From Pseudidiomarina aestuarii (GTDB lineage Bacteria; Pseudomonadota; Gammaproteobacteria; Enterobacterales; Alteromonadaceae): a stretch of DNA of 18,436 nt. Below are positions 16,295-18,436 of this stretch, piece by piece. A program made the position numbers and the translations under genes. The notes beneath the pieces are model-generated. The model was not told the DNA's origin and ran no database searches. It was given only the letters and a program-made list of their open reading frames with translations. Location of the stretch: the NCBI GenBank assembly GCA_003030745.1, contig PYVG01000023.1, positions 1 through 18,436 of the forward strand, given 5' to 3'. Each line of letters opens with the position of its first letter. Position 1 is the first letter of the stretch.

Positions 16295-17161
16295 TTAGCC
16301 ATACGAAATATTTTCAGATACTGCGGGGTATGTTTGCGAATGAACGCGAGTCTTGCTCTCCAATTGACTAATTTTCATCTCAAGAAAATGTATGAAGGCA
16401 TCGATTTCGAACAAGCTTGCTGAAACTATCCTCTCGACGGGAATTACGATTTCAAATTGATTAAATAGCTGCGAAATGTCTGGGTTCTGCTTTAATACTT
16501 CTGTGTAGTGCCTTTCATAGTGCTCCTTTAGTTTTAACTCGAGAGTTTGTTCGTCTTGATAACCACTGTGCATCGGTATAATTGAAACGTTAGAACAAAC
16601 GCCCATAGTTAAATCGCAGCGAGCAATGTTTCCGATGTAAACCTTTCTGTTATCGAGAACTAGGCGCACTAGTAGGCGTTTAGTCTCTAAGTCGTCACTT
16701 TGATCAGAACCTGAAATTGAGGGTTCTACATTGCGCATTTCTAACGCATCTAGCAAAAAGAGCTCCAGCTCATCATTCACTAGCGGACGGATAAGTTGGG
16801 CAGGATTGTTTCGAAACGACCAAACCTGCCACCATTGAATTGCAATTCGAATCACTAACATTATTAAAGTCGAAATACCCGCAACTACCAGTGCGTTACT
16901 GACTGTATAGTGAGGTACGAGTCCATTCAGCCATCTACTTTGTTCTAGAATTGTGGAGTCGAGGCCGTAACGCAACGTTGTGGCTAATGCGAAATAAATT
17001 AAGAGACCACCTATCAACAAGCATGAACCTTCAACGGCGAGTTTGAGCGCTAATTTTGATGGAGAGTAACGCTTCAGTTTTAGTCTACCTGATGGAGTGA
17101 CGCTAAAGCTTATATATCCAAGTGTTGATATGAGGAGAATCAGTAGTGGGGTCAGAGTCAT
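16295..17161 (-). CDS. Three-helix membrane protein with cytosolic C-terminal domain
   Basis: The 288-aa protein has hydrophobic helices at about 4-20, 43-66 and 89-110, then a soluble region from about 115 to the end. The soluble part includes LVRLVLDNRKVYIGNIA and a SIIPMHSGYQDEQTLEL stretch, a pattern seen in uncharacterised bacterial membrane proteins with a beta-barrel-like ligand domain. No known family can be named with confidence. AAGGAG 7 bases before the ATG is an excellent ribosome site. A 66-aa gene ends 19 bases upstream on the same strand, so the two form an operon. The convergent 5'-nucleotidase ends 9 bases away. Function unknown. Confidence 0.7.
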   Translation of the reverse strand: MTLTPLLILLISTLGYISFSVTPSGRLKLKRYSPSKLALKLAVEGSCLLIGGLLIYFALATTLRYGLDSTILEQSRWLNGLVPHYTVSNALVVAGISTLIMLVIRIAIQWWQVWSFRNNPAQLIRPLVNDELELFLLDALEMRNVEPSISGSDQSDDLETKRLLVRLVLDNRKVYIGNIARCDLTMGVCSNVSIIPMHSGYQDEQTLELKLKEHYERHYTEVLKQNPDISQLFNQFEIVIPVERIVSASLFEIDAFIHFLEMKISQLESKTRVHSQTYPAVSENISYG

Positions 17162-17180
17162 CCTTAACTCCTTTAGATAC

Positions 17181-17381
17181 TCAAGAGGTCACATTAGACC
17201 ACGAGTTCGAATCCATTTTTTGCTCAAGTAAGCGCAACTTGTCTTGCAACGACCTGATTTTGTCATCATTTGTAGGTGAAATAGCATCTACAATTTGACG
17301 ACGAGTAGATTCGTCGGCCAAATCAATCGCCAATGAGCCGTCTTTGTTTATTTTGACACGCATATTCGTGTTCTTGGACAT
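17181..17381 (-). CDS. Small protein of unknown function, first gene of operon with membrane protein
   Basis: The 66-aa protein has a beta-hairpin-like start (MRVKINKDGSLAIDL) and a C-terminal helix with heptad-like leucines (IRSLQDKLRLLEQKM), suggesting a short coiled coil. GGTGGAG lies about 9 bases upstream of the ATG, and a good promoter is at 17413-17441. It may be a partner or regulator of the membrane protein that follows; no family is recognised. Confidence 0.65.
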   Translation of the reverse strand: MSKNTNMRVKINKDGSLAIDLADESTRRQIVDAISPTNDDKIRSLQDKLRLLEQKMDSNSWSNVTS

Positions 17382-17412
17382 AGTTGCTGCTCCACCCTCG
17401 GATCCTAAATTT

Positions 17413-17441
17413 AGTGTAATAGTAAATCATAGATACAGCAA
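17413..17441 (-). promoter_or_regulatory. Sigma-70-type promoter for the 66-aa gene and membrane-protein operon
   Basis: On the minus strand TTGCTG (17436-17441) and TACACT (17413-17418) are separated by 17 bp. Transcription would start near 17405, giving a leader of about 24 bases. Confidence 0.5.
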
Positions 17442-17477
17442 AACTCATTTACACCTGCATTTGGATTACAAAATCGC

Positions 17478-17750
17478 TCAGAAGTCGAAGATTTCGCCGA
17501 GCAGGCTCTTTTTCTTATACTTTTTGTGGCCGTAACCTTGGTTGTAGCCTGGGTGATGGCCATGTTGCTGGGGCTGCTGTGGTGGGGCGGGCTGCGGTGC
17601 CGCTTGCTGCGGACCAGCGGAGCGCTCGATGATCTTGTCGAGCTCGCCACGATCAAGCCACACGCCGCGACAACTCGGACAATAGTCAATCTCGATGCCT
17701 TGACGATCTGTCATCATCAGCTTCTCTTCCGGACATACAGGGCATTTCAT
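17478..17750 (-). CDS. TFIIB-type zinc-ribbon protein
   Basis: The 90-aa protein has a zinc ribbon (C3-x2-C6 and C24-x2-C27, followed by RGVWLDRGELDKI), matching zf-TFIIB (PF13453). A Gln/Pro/His/Gly-rich low-complexity tail follows (about 46-75), ending in a lysine cluster and LLGEIFDF. Similar small proteins are widespread in Proteobacteria, with no assigned biochemical role. GAGG 7 bases before the ATG supports the start. It lies 36 bases downstream of a partial helical protein on the same strand and may be co-transcribed with it. Confidence 0.88.
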   Translation of the reverse strand: MKCPVCPEEKLMMTDRQGIEIDYCPSCRGVWLDRGELDKIIERSAGPQQAAPQPAPPQQPQQHGHHPGYNQGYGHKKYKKKSLLGEIFDF

Positions 17751-17786
17751 AGCACAACCTCATTTCAGAACGATACAACCTAGACC

Positions 17787-18436
17787 TCAGCGCCGCCGCG
17801 AAGTTCCGCTGCTGTTTGCTGCCTGCGGCTGGTTTAGCTCGTGCATCTGCGCGAGCAACACGCCAAAGTGCACCGCTCGCTGCTGGCGGGTGGATGAGGC
17901 CAACTCGCGAACGCGCTCGAGGTCACCGCGCCGCCCATACAGGCTTGCGTAGTATGCCGCTTGAGCGAGGATATCGGTGGTCGATCGATTGTTCTTGTTC
18001 TGTGGGGATGCCGCAGTTTCAAGCATTCGCTCCATGTAGGTAGAAATATCGTTGCCCGCTGCAACATTATGCTCAATCAGACCCGCGAGTAACTCCATCT
18101 GAACGTATTGAGACATTGCTGAAAACGCGAGTTTATCGAGTTGTTCAATGGTATCCCAGCGCTTTAGTGCCTGCAGAGAGCGAAGCATACTGCGCAAATA
18201 GCCTTTGTCTCGGTCTACGTCGAAATTGCCACTGCGTAATGCTTGCAACGCAGCATCAGTTTTGCCAGTCGTGGCTGCTTTGCGAAAATCATTATCGTCT
18301 TTATTGATGACTAATTGATTCTGTACCCCCGGGCTCGTAATGCTGTTCCGTACCTCCTCTGCAACGGTATAAATGCCCAGCCATGCCATGGTCTGGCCGT
18401 AGTAGAGTTTCTTGTAATCCGTCTCTGTATTTTTCT
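17787..18436 (-). CDS. Alpha-helical protein of unknown function, 5' end beyond the window
   Basis: About 215 codons are present; the frame is open past an internal ATG at 18389 to the window edge (reading TDYKKLYYGQTMAWLG), so the true start is outside. The protein is nearly all helix, with repeats such as LRSLQALKRWDTIEQLDKLA and AAYYASLYGRRGDLERVREL that resemble TPR or HEAT-like units. It ends in a Ser/Arg-rich tail. No catalytic motif or family is recognised. It is the upstream neighbour of the zinc-ribbon gene. Confidence 0.7.
   Translation of the reverse strand, partial: KNTETDYKKLYYGQTMAWLGIYTVAEEVRNSITSPGVQNQLVINKDDNDFRKAATTGKTDAALQALRSGNFDVDRDKGYLRSMLRSLQALKRWDTIEQLDKLAFSAMSQYVQMELLAGLIEHNVAAGNDISTYMERMLETAASPQNKNNRSTTDILAQAAYYASLYGRRGDLERVRELASSTRQQRAVHFGVLLAQMHELNQPQAANSSGTSRRR

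Noticed and set aside
1..18436. CRISPR array, tRNA or rRNA genes
   Set aside because: No regularly spaced repeats, cloverleaf-like segments or rRNA motifs were seen on reading the window.

Overview
The window looks like a piece of a gammaproteobacterial chromosome, probably marine (Alteromonadales/Cellvibrionales-like). The evidence is a cysD plus fused cysN-cysC sulfate-activation operon, a TonB-dependent outer-membrane receptor with a Gram-negative signal peptide, Shine-Dalgarno-led genes and moderate GC. This is inferred from gene content; no rRNA or tRNA is present to fix the taxonomy. Housekeeping-type genes alternate with AT-richer accessory segments.

Left edge (1-2381, minus): a large AT-rich gene, cut by the window edge, encodes an N-terminal Schlafen/AlbA_2 domain, a STAND/NB-ARC-type NTPase, a winged helix and TPR-like repeats. 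Its layout is that of an antiphage or conflict sensor-effector. A 400-bp non-coding stretch follows. Next is a small four-helix membrane protein with a K+-channel-like pore loop whose selectivity filter is GFY rather than GYG (2783-3442). Then comes a translationally coupled ATPase-HNH pair of the Septu (PtuA-PtuB) type (3581-5661). In the HNH protein three of the four expected zinc cysteines are absent.

Middle (5913-13044): a three-gene nutrient-uptake module on the plus strand (TonB receptor, HSL-family esterase, AraC-family regulator) converges with the minus-strand cysD-cysNC operon, which makes APS and PAPS from sulfate.

Right part (about 13050-17400): a second accessory, AT-richer segment. 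It holds a small acidic/basic gene pair resembling a toxin-antitoxin module and a PIN-domain protein whose 3' end is followed by an apparently out-of-frame remnant. It also holds a cytosolic 5'-nucleotidase of the PF06189 type, a three-helix membrane protein and a 66-aa partner. Short related repeats around 5.68, 13.19, 13.86 and 15.15 kb lie at or near the edges of these accessory blocks. The window ends with a zinc-ribbon protein and a partial alpha-helical protein.

The best candidates for undescribed biology are the AlbA_2-STAND-TPR protein, the zinc-less PtuB variant, the GFY-filter channel between two defence loci, and the PIN/5'-nucleotidase/membrane cluster.
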